A DNA stretch of 64,000 nt from Monosporascus cannonballus. Taxonomy: Eukaryota; Ascomycota; Sordariomycetes; Xylariales. The first letter of the stretch is position 1. Each line of letters opens with the position of its first letter. The translations under genes were made by a program, and so were the position numbers. Positions 38,201-49,370 of the stretch are shown in pieces. Under the pieces are notes generated by a model. That model made no database searches. It was not told the DNA's origin and saw only the letters and a list, made by a program, of their open reading frames with translations. The stretch spans positions 62,001 to 126,000 of the forward strand of contig QJNS01000119.1 of the NCBI GenBank assembly GCA_004154925.1, given 5' to 3'.

Positions 38201-39687
38201 AAAAATAAATTTATTTGTAAGAGATTAATTATCTTTATATAACTGTTATATTCGAATTATTTCCGTTTTTGGACCATTACCGCCACCAACGTTTATTTTG
38301 ATAATTATTACGATTATTGCGCCGACGGAAAAAATAAAAATAACCTTAAGCTTCCTTTATATTGTTTAACTTAGAATAACGATAAAAAACGAAAGCACTT
38401 TACGGATTATAAATATAAGCTTTTGGTATATTCCGTATTAAAAAGGTATTATCCGAAACGAATACAGGGTATAAGAAGCCGTATTTAATACAGGACGTTT
38501 AATTTTCTTTATAAGTACGTACGATAACCGGCCGGTAAGCTGTAGAAATTTAGAGAAATTAATTACTCGAAATATACGTTATTTGAATTAAAAAAGTATT
38601 AATATTTTAATATATAAAAAGGAATTTACGTTATAAAACCGGGTTTATAGGCGTAATTTACCGCCACCGCCGTAAGGTTACAAAAAGCTAAATATATATC
38701 CGTTAGGGGAAATATTCCGTAAAGCCGAAAAAGTTTATTTATAAAGCTATAAAGAAATGCAATTTTTGAAAGTTATTAATTAGTTTTTTGTTAAAAAAAT
38801 AGGTTTTAAAGTATATATAAGTATATGTTTATAAATTTAATAAGCATAATTAATTCCAAAAGACAAGACCCGTTTTATCGTACGAGGCGATTAATAGTTT
38901 AAAACCGCCTATAGCGATATATACGTAATTCCCTTCGCTAAAAGGTTATTTCGAATTATAATTGTTATTATAATTAGGTTCGACCTAAAGCTTAAGTAAT
39001 ATAACGTTATAAACGCCTTTATAAATACTAACTTATTTTATAAAATATATATAAAGATACCCTGAAGATATTTATAACGTAACAAGATTTTCCTAATTAA
39101 GAAAGCATTATATAGATTAAGGGAATTATTTTTGTTATAGCAGAAAAACTTTATTAAAACGTTTAAAAAGTTGGGATTTAACTCCGTTTCTTACGAACCT
39201 TGTTGTTTTATTCGTTAAGAGGTATTTATCTTTTTTTTTGTAAACGATATTATTATAGCATATTACGAAAAAAATTAGGATTTCGTCGATCAGTTAATCT
39301 AATAAATATAAGAACGGTGCATCTTAATAAAAGGTAAGGACTTATAATGATTTTTCGGTATCGAAATAATTAAAAATAAACCTAATAGGAAATTCTGGTT
39401 ATTTTAATCTAATTTTACAAATAAATTAATTAACTTCATACTTAAAGAAATCTAAATAACTTTCTAAATATATTTATAACTGGTATTAAGTTATTGCCGA
39501 ATTTTGATTTAGCTTATTTAGGTTTTATTAACAAATACCAGAAAAAGATCGATTCTATTTTTTTCGTAATAATTAATACGTAACCCGATATATTTTTCAC
39601 GGTATCCTAATTTGCCCGATTTAACTTGAACTCTAGCGACGTATATTACAAAATTGCCGACCGAATTATATTATATCTAATCGGAAC
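35280..39687 (+). pseudogene. Copia gag-pol remnant, part before the nested Gypsy
   Basis: A gag-like stretch opens at about 35.28 kb. The integrase is seen at 37310-37531 (73 open codons, MFIIDKYVGFIWDIYLKNR, the usual ...TDD.SRF.WVYFLK.K region), with CDNE standing where SDNG.E is expected. Reverse transcriptase follows, with FFVNDIIIAYYEKN at about 39.23-39.28 kb, where the Y(V/A)DD active site has become VND, and a GKDL..FFGIE-like segment near 39.34 kb. Many stops fit RIP. The frame is cut at 39692 by the Gypsy insertion. Confidence 0.8.
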
Positions 39688-39692
39688 CAAAA

Positions 39693-40056
39693 TGTTATGA
39701 TCTAACAAGTTGCGGCCTCGGAAACGGTCGCAACAAATGACTAAGCCATGTGGGTCAAGTCACGTGATGGCTCGACAGGATCGATCGTAGAGCCTATAGA
39801 GCCGGCTCGACAGAATCGATCATAAAGCCTATAAAACCAGGTTCGACAAGTTGAAAAAGTTAAGTATAAAGATATTTATTATTTTCATAATTTAAATAAC
39901 TTTAATTTGCAATAATAATTCGTTATTTAAGGCGTTTTTGATATTACGAAACGTAACATATTACTATATTTATTATTTAAATTCTTACGATATTTTTGTT
40001 AATGTAAACCCGTACGATTAAGGTTTAATAGTTGGTTAAACCTTTTAGCCGTTATA
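39693..40056 (+). repeat. 5' LTR of Gypsy family A copy 2
   Basis: 364 bp, starts TGTTATGATC, ends TTATA, which is the RIPed form of TCACA. The outer half (39693 to about 39860) is nearly clean and the inner half is strongly mutated. Confidence 0.92.
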
Positions 40057-40149
40057 CGTTATAAGCTTTTATTTAATAATACCGTTAAACTCTGAATGAT
40101 ATTTAATATTGTTAAAATGTTAACCAGCACTTAGAAAACCCTTATTTAG

Positions 40150-43100
40150 TAGCTTCAGATTCGAATTCGGGAACTGGAAAAAGAAATCCGATAAATTATA
40201 GCTACGTTACTTACCTAAGCTTTTTTTGTCCGCATAAAACCTAGGAAGCCGGAGCCCTATCATGGAAAAAGCAATTTTTAAACCTTTTTAATTTAAGCGC
40301 GAATTTATTTTCGCTTTTTAAATCTTAATAACCTAGCAAATAAAATCCTAGTAATAAAAATATTTTAACGGGTAATAGGGTTAACTGATTTAAACCGATT
40401 ATGAAAAAGTTTTTGGAAATAAAAAAATCGGATAAAAAAACTTTATTAATAAAATATTTGTACTTTACATAAATTTCGAAAATAAAATGCGTAATAATTT
40501 TAATAATCCAAATAAAAAACGATTTATAATCTAATAACTTTTGTAATTCCGACAAAAAGAATTTACGTTTGAATACGCCGTAATCTTTAAGAACTTTACG
40601 GCTAAAACCGGATAAAGAAATAATAAAGCTAATGTCTTTATCGATATATTTTATAAAAAGTTAAAAAAGTAATATAAAAAATAAAATTATTTAAATTAAA
40701 TAATTAATTGCCTTGAACCGATATATTATAAAGGTAATTAAGATTAATAATTAATAATTTGAAAAATAATAAGAAAAAAAAGATAATATATTTTACAATT
40801 AGGGTATAACAAGTTTAACCAGGAAAAAAAACGAAACGCGCTCTTTATTTCTTATAGAACGGCATTAGGACTTATGGAATTCGGCGTTACCCATAGATAA
40901 GATTGGAACCAGATTAAATGCTTTAATTATAGCAAAATGGGACATAAGGCCTACAAATGTAAAAAACCTAAGAAGTTATGATAAAATAACTGGACACCTA
41001 TACCGGAAGAACAGTTTAGGAACAATTAAAAAAACAATAACAAATTTATTAACATAATTCGGCCTAAATATATACCAGGTTCCCCATGGCAAAAAGTCCA
41101 ATAAGGATTATTACGATAAAAAATTTGACAAAGAATGCGAAAAGCTAAAAAGCTGGCCAAACAGATAACGCAAACATAACAAAAAGCATTATAGGATTAA
41201 TTACGCAAATACCAGAATTAAACAGAAAAAGTCTGTCCCGGAACCCCTGATCGACATAATAGAATATATGCCATATATTGTCGACGACAAAAATATTCCG
41301 ATTACGAAAAATAAAAGTAATATATTTACGAACGAATTACCCGTATGTATTATAAGAGATTCGACTTTCTAAACCGTATCGGAAATAATAAAAATAATAA
41401 ATAATAATATCGATATCTTTAAACCATAACCTTAAAAAATATCTAATAGCTGGTCGAAATAAAAGGCTGGCCCGAAAAAAAATAATACCCGCAAAAAAAC
41501 TTTTTCTGTTATTATAGATAATATAATTATTAAACGGAAAAAAAGTTAATCCAGCATACGATAAAAAAACATTACTAGAAAGTTATTACGAATATTTATT
41601 TTTAATTAACATTTATTATAAATCCTTACGAAAAAAAAAGGTTATTAAAAGAAATACGTTAATTTACAAAGGATTTCTAAAATGATAATCAGAATAATAT
41701 ATAATAAGATATAATCGTAAACATAAAAAAATAATTTACTTAATAAAACAAATTGTAACAAAACTAAAATTAATTAATATAATTCGGAAAAATAATATGC
41801 CGGCAATAATAACAAATATAATAATTCAACGCGATAAACCAAAAAACATAAAAAAATTAAAAAAAAGTTTCGAAAAAAGTTTTAAACATAATAATAAGAA
41901 ATATTAATAATTTTATTATTTTAAATATATAAATCGAAACGTATTAATATATCGTAAAAGTAGATTACGAAGCTTTAGGCGGAAATTATATTATACCAAA
42001 TATGGTTAATAAACTTAAACTATTATAAAAATATAAGTTAAAACCTTATATAGCAATAAATGCCGAAGGTTAAGAATTCGCTTACGATAACGGCAAAATT
42101 ATACGTAAAATTAATTACCTTAAGATTTTTGTTTAAAAACGATATTAAATAGTTAATTACGATATAATCTTAGGATTATTATAAATACGCCAGTATGGAA
42201 TTTTAATTAACAGTAAAATTGGCCAAATAAAATTCGCTTTATTTTTTATTAACAAACGAAAAAAAAATTAAGATCTTAATATTCGATTAATAATAACGAC
42301 AAATGTAAATATAAAAATACGATAAAAATCTTATTATCTAAAAAACAAAATACAAAGGAAATGAGCATAAACAAATACAACGTATTATTATTATTATCAC
42401 AGCGAAATTAAAACAATTAAATAATAATCTAAAATAAGAATAGCAGCTTTCAAAGTTAAAAGATTTAATTAATATATTACCCTAATATTACAGATATAAG
42501 TAGCTTTTCAAAAAGAAATTCGATATGAAATTATTAAAATATAGCGAATAAAATTACGAAATAATTTTTAAAAAAGAATCCTTAATAAATTTTTACCCTA
42601 TTTACAACTTTAGCGGAAACGAATTACGTATCTTTAAAAAATACCTGGAAAATCGACTATAAAAAATAAATTTAACCTTTAAAATTATTAATAAAATATC
42701 CGATATTTTTCGTATTAAAAACATGGAAAATTGTAATTTATGGTTAGTTATCGACACTTAAACGATATTATTATTAAAAATCGAATATTATTAGCTTTAA
42801 TTACGGAAATAAAAAACCGATTTTACAGAACCAAATAGTTTATAATATTCGATCTTAAAAATAAGTATAACCTTATTAGAATTAAAAAAAGATACGAATA
42901 AAAAATAACCTTTAGAACGAAATATAAATTATTTAAATATTTGATTACGCCGATAAAACTTACGAACGTATCAGTAACCTTTTAACGAATAATAAACCAT
43001 ATGCTACAAAAGTACCTTGATATTTTCGTCGTATATTATCTTAACGATATTTTTATTTTCTTAAAGACGGAAAAAACATATACAAGATACGTTTATAAAA

Positions 43101-45500
43101 TTATTTAAATTTTATAAAACGTAAGGCGATTTATTAATGCAAAAAAAAAGTTAATTTTGTAAGCAGAAAATAAAATATTTAAGATATATTATTATCTCAG
43201 GACATATCAGAATAAACTTTAAAAAATGGTTACAATTATAAAATGGCAAATACTAATGATAATTAAGGAAATATAGGTATTCCTTAGATTCGCCAATTAT
43301 TATAAGAAATTTATTCGAAATTTTAGCAAAATCGCTATACCCCTAATAAATCTTACGAAAAAAAAATTAAATAAACGCCAGATACGGAAAAGGCATTTCG
43401 GGATATTAAGAATACAATTACCAATAAACCAATACTAATTATATACGATCCAAACCGCCTTGTTAAATGAAAAACTAATATTTCGGATTATGCGTTAAAC
43501 GTAATAATTGGATAACGAAATAATTAAGGCAAATTGCATCTTATTATATTCTTTTCGTCTAAATTAAAAAAAGCCGAATTTAATGATGATATTTTAAATA
43601 AAACGTTTATAGCTATTATTTGTAACGAACCTGTCATACATCCACCTGGAGGTATAAGCAGTATCCGAAATGGGGTCTTGATTTGCAGGTAACAATAGGG
43701 CGAGGAATGATTCACTGGGGGTCTGTTCGTTAAAGAGATTTAAAGACTCTTCTCCCAATCAGAGAACGGTGCAGTTGCCTCTAGACTGAGAGCTTAGATT
43801 GATAGCTAAGGAGCGAAACTAAGTAGGTGCTATTTACATGAAAGACCGATTCATTATATATCCTAATTCCTAAAGTGAGTGTGTCGTGGATCTATGTGAT
43901 TTATGTGATCTGGTCCAGATCACTTAGATCACCTAGATCACTAAAAAAAACAAGCTTTCCTGTCCGGAGTTTACCCGTGACAGGTCCGCGCTAGTCCTCA
44001 TAAGTAGGTCTCCTCGAGACAGGAACCCCTGTTCCTGTAACATTATTATAATATTTCACGAATTTAGGCATTTCTTAAAAGAAAACTTATATCAAATCAA
44101 AATTCATACGGATTATCAAAATTTTACCCGATTTATTACGATTAAACAATTTATAGAACGATAAATAAAATACGCAAAAAAAATTGGCGAATTTCGATTT
44201 CGTTATTATTTATAGGAAAAACTTAAAGAACGGCAAAGCAAATACTTTAAACAAGCGATTAAACCTCGAAAAGAAATTAGTTAAAATTAGCTATATCATT
44301 TTCGATACCATTATAAAAAAATATTTATGCTTACGATAAATTACGACAATTCGGGCAGTACCTTTCGATATACACCAGAAAATCTGGTAATATAATAACA
44401 ATTTCCTAAAAAACCAAAAAACGGACAAAATACAAATTTCAAAAAAATACCAAAAAAAATCTAATACGAAAAATATACAAACATCAGTTATATAAACATC
44501 CAAAAATCTACAAACTCTTAGAACAATTTTAACATACATATTCCTTTCCTAAAATAAAAATAATAATATAAAAAATTATACGGTAATACGATATTTATGC
44601 CAAAGCAAAAACTTAATAACATAAACCATACGGAAAGTTATAACTATTACTAATAATAAAACGACTATAATATTTAATTATACTTAATTTTATTATTAAA
44701 TTTTTTAAATTAAAAAATCCAATTACAAAAATACATTACGATAACATTTTCGTAATCGTCGACCGATTTACGAAATTTTTTTATTTTTTATTATATTACG
44801 AAAATACAAACGCGGAATAAATAGCATATATTTTCTTTAGATATATTTTCAGTATATATAGATTATTAATAAGAATTATTTTAAATAAAGAATTAATATA
44901 TATATTTAACATTTAACAAAGCTTAATAATATAAATCGGTCTAAATTATAAATTATTTAACGTATTTCAACTTTAAACGAATAAATAAACGGAACGAACG
45001 AATTAAATCTTAAAAACTTATTTACGATATTATATTAATTACAAACAAAATAATTTGGTTAAAAAATTACTAATTACATAATTAACTTATAATACTAGCT
45101 ATTACGAAAATATTATTTTAATATTTGCAAACGTAAATTTTAAATTTACTCCAAAAATTTATAGAAAAATATGCAATAATAATCTAATTAATATTAAGAC
45201 AATCCTTATATTAAATTAATTATAATAATCATACTAAAAAATAAAAATAAAACTAAAATTTGTACGAAATCAAATAAATAAATATTATAATTAAAAAAGG
45301 GTAAAAAATTAATTTTCGAAAAAACAAATTATTTTCCTAGTTACCAAAAACATTTAAACAAAAAAAACCAATAAAAAACTCGATTTCAAATATATCGGTC
45401 TATATAAAATTTCCAAAAAGAATCTTAGAAAATAATTATTAATTAAAGCTTTTACCAAAAATTAAATTTTATCTAATTTTTTAGATTTTTTTATTCGAAT
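40150..45500 (+). pseudogene. gag-pol remnant of Gypsy family A copy 2
   Basis: In order on the plus strand: a gag zinc knuckle CFNYSKMGHKAYKC at about 40.92-40.97 kb (second Cys now Tyr); a YIVDDKNIPITKN segment near 41.28 kb shared with copy 1; a retropepsin-like GGNYIIPNMV near 41.97 kb and DIILGLL near 42.17 kb; reverse transcriptase with YLDIFVVYYLNDIFIF near 43.02-43.07 kb (YLDD changed to YLND); FLRFANYYKKFIRNFSKIA near 43.28 kb; RNase H split by the solo LTR at 43621-44042; and integrase with VIVDRFTKFFYF near 44.76 kb and LKTYLRYYINYKQ near 45.01 kb. Stops throughout are mostly TAA or TAG and fit RIP of Gln and Trp codons. Confidence 0.82.
43621..44042 (-). repeat. Solo LTR of Gypsy family B inside family A RNase H
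   Basis: 422 bp, TGTAACGAACCTG...CCTGTAACA, flanked by ttatt at 43616-43620 and 44043-44047. It is the cleanest of the four family B LTRs, with few RIP changes, so it is the best template for the family. No internal element sequence remains, so it arose by recombination between two LTRs, or its interior was lost. Confidence 0.9.
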
Positions 45501-45680
45501 TAATAGTAGATAAAATTAAGATATACACGGTACAAAACGATATAAAAATAAAAGACAAACAAATATACGAAATAAAAAAAGTTTTCGATATGCGAAAATA
45601 AAACGAATTTACCTAGTACCTAATTAAATAAAAAAAGCACCCGGATTCCGAAAATATCTGAAAACTTGCCAAAAACCTTA

Positions 45681-46262
45681 TTAGCGTCTAGCGTTTGTTA
45701 AAAATTTTTTACCAATAACGCCAAGGTTAACGGAGTTAAAAATTCCCTAATCAATAGATGACCAATTGATAGAGTTAAGGTTGGACCAGTTAAGAAAAAC
45801 CACGGCCTCTGCCGATATGGCCTGAGCGACCTTTAACGCGGCCTGTTTTTCTTAACGTTCTAACTTATCCAATTCCTCTAGGGACCGAAGCTTACGAAAT
45901 AGCATACGTGCTATACGGTCGGCCCATAATTTCTTTTATTTTCGAAAACGGCAAACCTTGGCTTGCTCTTACTCCGCTTTCTTTTTAGCCTTTTCGAATT
46001 CCGTTTTAACCTTAAAGTGGTTGGAAACGAGCTTTTCGAATTAAAAAATAAAAAAACCGTTAACATCACAAAAATCTTAGTTCCGCAATACGCATTTTTT
46101 GTACCGGGAAAAATCCGACAAGAAAATACGACAAAATAATAACCTGCAATAAACATAATAAGAATACACAGGTATATTTATAGTTCGAAAAGTGATTAAT
46201 TTAAGCAAGTTATTTCGCTTTTTCGTTTTTCTGTTAATCGGTTTTTTAATACGACCCGACAT
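45681..46262 (-). pseudogene. Antisense frame of Gypsy family A: Cys cluster plus coiled-coil protein remnant
   Basis: On the minus strand, opposite to pol and starting 65 bp inside the 3' LTR, one single frame runs 194 codons from ATG at 46262 to TAA at 45681-45683. It is broken only by about five stops that fit RIP. The N-terminus is basic (MSGRIKKPINRKTKKRNN). Cysteines follow at about residues 40-70 (YCRLLFC, KKCVLR, DFCDV). A long charged helix comes next (KTEFEKAKKKAE and a stop, LRSLEELDKLERQEKQAAL), then VAQAISAEAVVFLNWSNL. The layout matches the antisense frame in family B. I know similar uncharacterised proteins from Sordariomycetes; the role is unknown. The frame being kept over 194 codons argues that it was once translated. 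Confidence 0.55.
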
Positions 46263-46327
46263 AATGGTAAAAGGAAAACTTACAGAAAAAAAATTTTCGG
46301 GGCGAAAATTATGGAAAAAAAGGATCG

Positions 46328-46691
46328 TATTATAATTTAATAAGTTACGGCCTTGGGAACGGTCGCAACAAATAATTAAGTTATATGGGTTAAGTTACGT
46401 AATAGCTCGACAGGATCGATCATAAAGCCTATAAAGCCGGTTCGACAGAATTAATTATAAAGCCTATAAAGCCAGGTTCGATAAGTTAAAAAAGTTAAGT
46501 ATAAAAACATTTATTATTTCTATAATTTAAATAATTTCAGCTTGCAATAACAATTCGTTACCTAAGACACCTTTGGTATTACGAGACGTAATACGTTGCT
46601 GTATTTATTGTTCAGATTCCCACGATATTTCTGCCAACATAAACCCGTACGGCTAAGGTTTAATGGTTGGTTAAACCCCTTAGCCGTCACA
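46328..46691 (+). repeat. 3' LTR of Gypsy family A copy 2
   Basis: 364 bp, starts TATTATAATT, the RIPed form of TGTTATGATC, and ends GTCACA. Here the inner half is mutated and the outer half is clean, the mirror image of the 5' LTR. Confidence 0.92.
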
Positions 46692-46696
46692 CAAAA

Positions 46697-47240
46697 CATA
46701 ATGTTATAGTTTAGAGGTAAGGATTTATTAGATACCTAGAGCGACGTTTTTTTTTACAGATAATATAATTAACCGAAAAAGCTTTTAAATTTACGTTATA
46801 AAATTATTCGAAAAAATAATAAAATAACAGATAAATAAATAGGATATAATGATTACTTTAATAATAAAAATGAAGTTATTATTTTTTGCGTAAGTTATAA
46901 AAAAAGTTTTGTTTACCTTTTGATTAATTAAAAATCTAAAAAATTATTTTAAATATAAAACCGTTAAATATATAATACAACAATTAATAAATTATACGGT
47001 TTATTAACGCCGATATTACTTTATTAATAACGAAATTACGGTATATAGATATATATAATTATTAATTACGATAAGCCGCAAAAAAGGATTTAATTAAAAT
47101 AAATTATATGCTTACGGACGATATATTAGCTAATGGTTTAACAAAAACCCTATTACGCGAATTTTTTTAAGTACTTTAAAAAGCAGTTAGGATTAATCGA
47201 TATTACGGAAATTTTCGATTAGCGGAAGGACGTTTTGCAA
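46697..47240 (+). pseudogene. Copia RNase H remnant, part after the nested Gypsy
   Basis: This continues the Copia pol beyond the Gypsy target copy. It ends with DDILANGLTKTLLREFF at about 47.11-47.17 kb, the well-known C-terminal D.LTK.L block of Copia RNase H. Earlier parts have stops. Between it and the 3' LTR lies about 130 bp of non-coding sequence. Confidence 0.8.
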
Positions 47241-47367
47241 AAGATTTTAAAGAAGAAATTAGCTGATTAAAAAAATTTAATCGTTAAAGGAAAGGTGAAA
47301 TGGATAACTGTGGCTTTAGAAGTTATAACAATTAATACCGTAAATGCTTTAAGGTGTTAAGAGGGTA

Positions 47368-47530
47368 TATTAGTTAGCAGGGGGTGCTTTAGCACCCCAT
47401 ATACGGAAAATTCCCTTTGATCGAAACATATATGTTCCGGGACTAGATCACCTTAAAGTGCAGTGCGCGTTTTAGAGCATCTGCAACTAGTCATGAATAC
47501 ATATATAACTGATGTCCCTTATATCTGACA
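47368..47530 (+). repeat. 3' LTR of the Copia element
   Basis: 163 bp, aligned along its length with 35018-35180. The outer (right) part is clean. Followed by the target copy GTATT. Confidence 0.9.
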
Positions 47531-47535
47531 GTATT

Positions 47536-48259
47536 CGTTTTTCATGGTGATAGAGCCCGATTTTGGAGATACCAATCGCTAACGTCGTTATTGTCCAGTT
47601 GCAACAATAGCTATGGCTCGGAAGCGGGAATACGAGACTCGAGGTCGGAAACCCAAGCCCCTTTTTAAAGAACGCCCTTAATATACACCCCCGAAGCAAA
47701 TCCAACGACGCGTACGAAGGTATTCAGACTGCCGGAAGCTCGAAGTCCTGTTGTTTTTAATATATTACCGCGTACCCTTAAAAAAAACCTTTGAGGGTAA
47801 TGGAAATTGCACCTAAAACTTTTTAAAGGTTTAAGTAACGATAACCTTCCCGAAAGCTTTCGCCGTTTAACCGTTCGTAAAGCTTAATAATACTTTATAA
47901 TCGAAAATCCGTTTACGATATACTTATAGTGACGTATGAAATAGGGCTTATTATTACGAACTCCTAGGCGTTATAAGCCTACCTGGCCTTAATTCGGAAA
48001 GCTGTTGTGGGAACGTTTCGTTAAAGCTCGTACATCTAATAAAATCGTTATATAATATTGGTTTCGGAAGATATTACAACGTATATTTATGCAGTTAAAT
48101 TCGTAATATAAAGTTATATTCGCTTTTTCGTTAAGGTAGTTTTACGGCTTTCTAATGTATTATAAAATTATTTGCCGTCGTATAATAATGGTAGTTACGA
48201 AAATCCTTATAAAATAACTTAAGTAATTAATTTTTTTCTTTAATTTATCAAACGTAATA
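47536..48259. other. DNA transposon interior upstream of the readable transposase
   Basis: The first 220 bp have normal base composition and RIP density rises after about 47.75 kb. Broken plus-strand frames such as GLLLRTPRRYKP near 47.94 kb may belong to the transposase N-terminal half. The 72-codon minus-strand frame at 47487-47705 overlaps the Copia LTR and is not considered a gene. Confidence 0.4.
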
Positions 48260-49370
48260 ATTGCCACAGAATGTACTTAAGCCTTACTTTAGAATTATCG
48301 CCAATTAAGCTCGTTAAGGCCCGATTAATGCGACGTTTCCGAATAACGCTTACGTTTAATCTTGACGAAATTCCGTTACCTTTCGAATTTATTAAAGGAT
48401 ATATATACGATATTAAGGGGTTTTTTATAATTAATAGCAAAAGTGATCGTAGCGGTTAAAGCAAAAGGCAGGCAATTATTATATTAATTATATATGATAA
48501 TGGGAGTATTTTTTAAGCCGATCCTTATATTTTATAGCAAAAGAACAATATATAAAGCCGAAAAGCTATATTATTATCCCGGGATACAGGTGCTTTTTAA
48601 CGATACGGCCTATTATAACGAAAACTTATTTTATAAATAACTTAAAAATAATTTCTTTTTATACGTTAAAAAAGCCCGATAGCGTTTTAACGACGAAGCT
48701 CTATTAATTATAAATAATGTTTTATTTTACAAAATTAATACGATGAAGGATTCTTTTTAATAATAATCCTATTTTAACAGTTTTTATCTTATCTGGGCTA
48801 ACGAGTTATTTTTAGCCACTAGATACGGCAGTAAACGGTCCGTTTAAGATATATTTGAAAAAGGAAACCGAGAAGTATTTTAAGGATTTAAAGGAAAATA
48901 ATAAGCTTCTTAATAAGTGGATTGTTAGTTAATGGTGAATTATATTTTCGATAATTGTCGGACGTGCTTAGGAACGTTTCAAATTAACAAAAAATAAAAA
49001 CCTTATTAAGAAATCCTTTTTAAATAACGGAATTACGATTAACCCTGATAATTTTGAAAATTATATAGTTAGGATTAAGGATTTTAATTAGGAATTAATA
49101 AATTTTACAAGATAAAAATTTTCTATTTAGGATACCGGTTTTGCCAAATTATACGAAATTATTAAAGAAAAACTTAATTACTTATTATCGTTCGTTATTG
49201 CCGAAAAGAGTATTTCAAAGGTTTTGTTATATTATCGCAAACTAAAAAAGGATTTAATACAATTATATATAGATTGCGGAATACATATAAATAACAATAA
49301 AAATACGTTAATTAAAAAACTAAATACTGAAGTGGGCCGGGGTGTTACACCCATGATCAGGCTTGGCTAA
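48260..49370 (+). pseudogene. DDE transposase remnant (CENP-B/pogo-like)
   Basis: Open codons at 48271-48459 read LTFNLDEIPLPFEFIKGY and end INSKSDRSG, the block with the first catalytic Asp (codon at 48364) of a fungal DDE transposase family. Then FKPILIFYSKRT and VLFNDTAYYNENLFYK follow. The second acidic site, normally MDN..FHKT, reads LIINNVLFYKINT near 48.71 kb, so the Asp is now Asn. PLDTAVNGPFKIYLKKE at 48816-48866 is nearly intact. The frame from there runs to TAA at 49368-49370 with few stops. The N-terminal DNA-binding part would lie between 34.9 kb and the Copia insertion and at 47.5-48.2 kb, but is not recognisable. Confidence 0.75.

Larger units (their letters stand above)
39693..46691 (+). 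mobile_element. Gypsy LTR retrotransposon, family A copy 2, complete, nested in Copia
   Basis: The 6999-bp element has two 364-bp LTRs. CAAAA occurs at 39688-39692 and 46692-46696, a perfect 5-bp target duplication inside the Copia reverse transcriptase/RNase H region. Gag with zinc knuckle, protease, reverse transcriptase, RNase H and integrase follow in Gypsy order on the plus strand. A purine tract (ggaaaaaaagga) precedes the 3' LTR. A family B solo LTR lies inside RNase H. An antisense frame lies between pol and the 3' LTR. Confidence 0.92.
35018..47530 (+). mobile_element. Copia LTR retrotransposon with a nested Gypsy element
   Basis: Two identical-length 163-bp LTRs (35018-35180 and 47368-47530) start TGTCAGCTAGCAG (TATTAG in the right copy) and end ATCTGACA (ATCTGATA in the left copy). 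GTATT stands at 35013-35017 and at 47531-47535, a perfect target duplication. Integrase, then reverse transcriptase, then RNase H are found in Copia order on the plus strand. A 7.0-kb Gypsy element interrupts the end of the reverse transcriptase region. The Copia sequence itself is about 5.5 kb, normal for the family. Confidence 0.9.
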
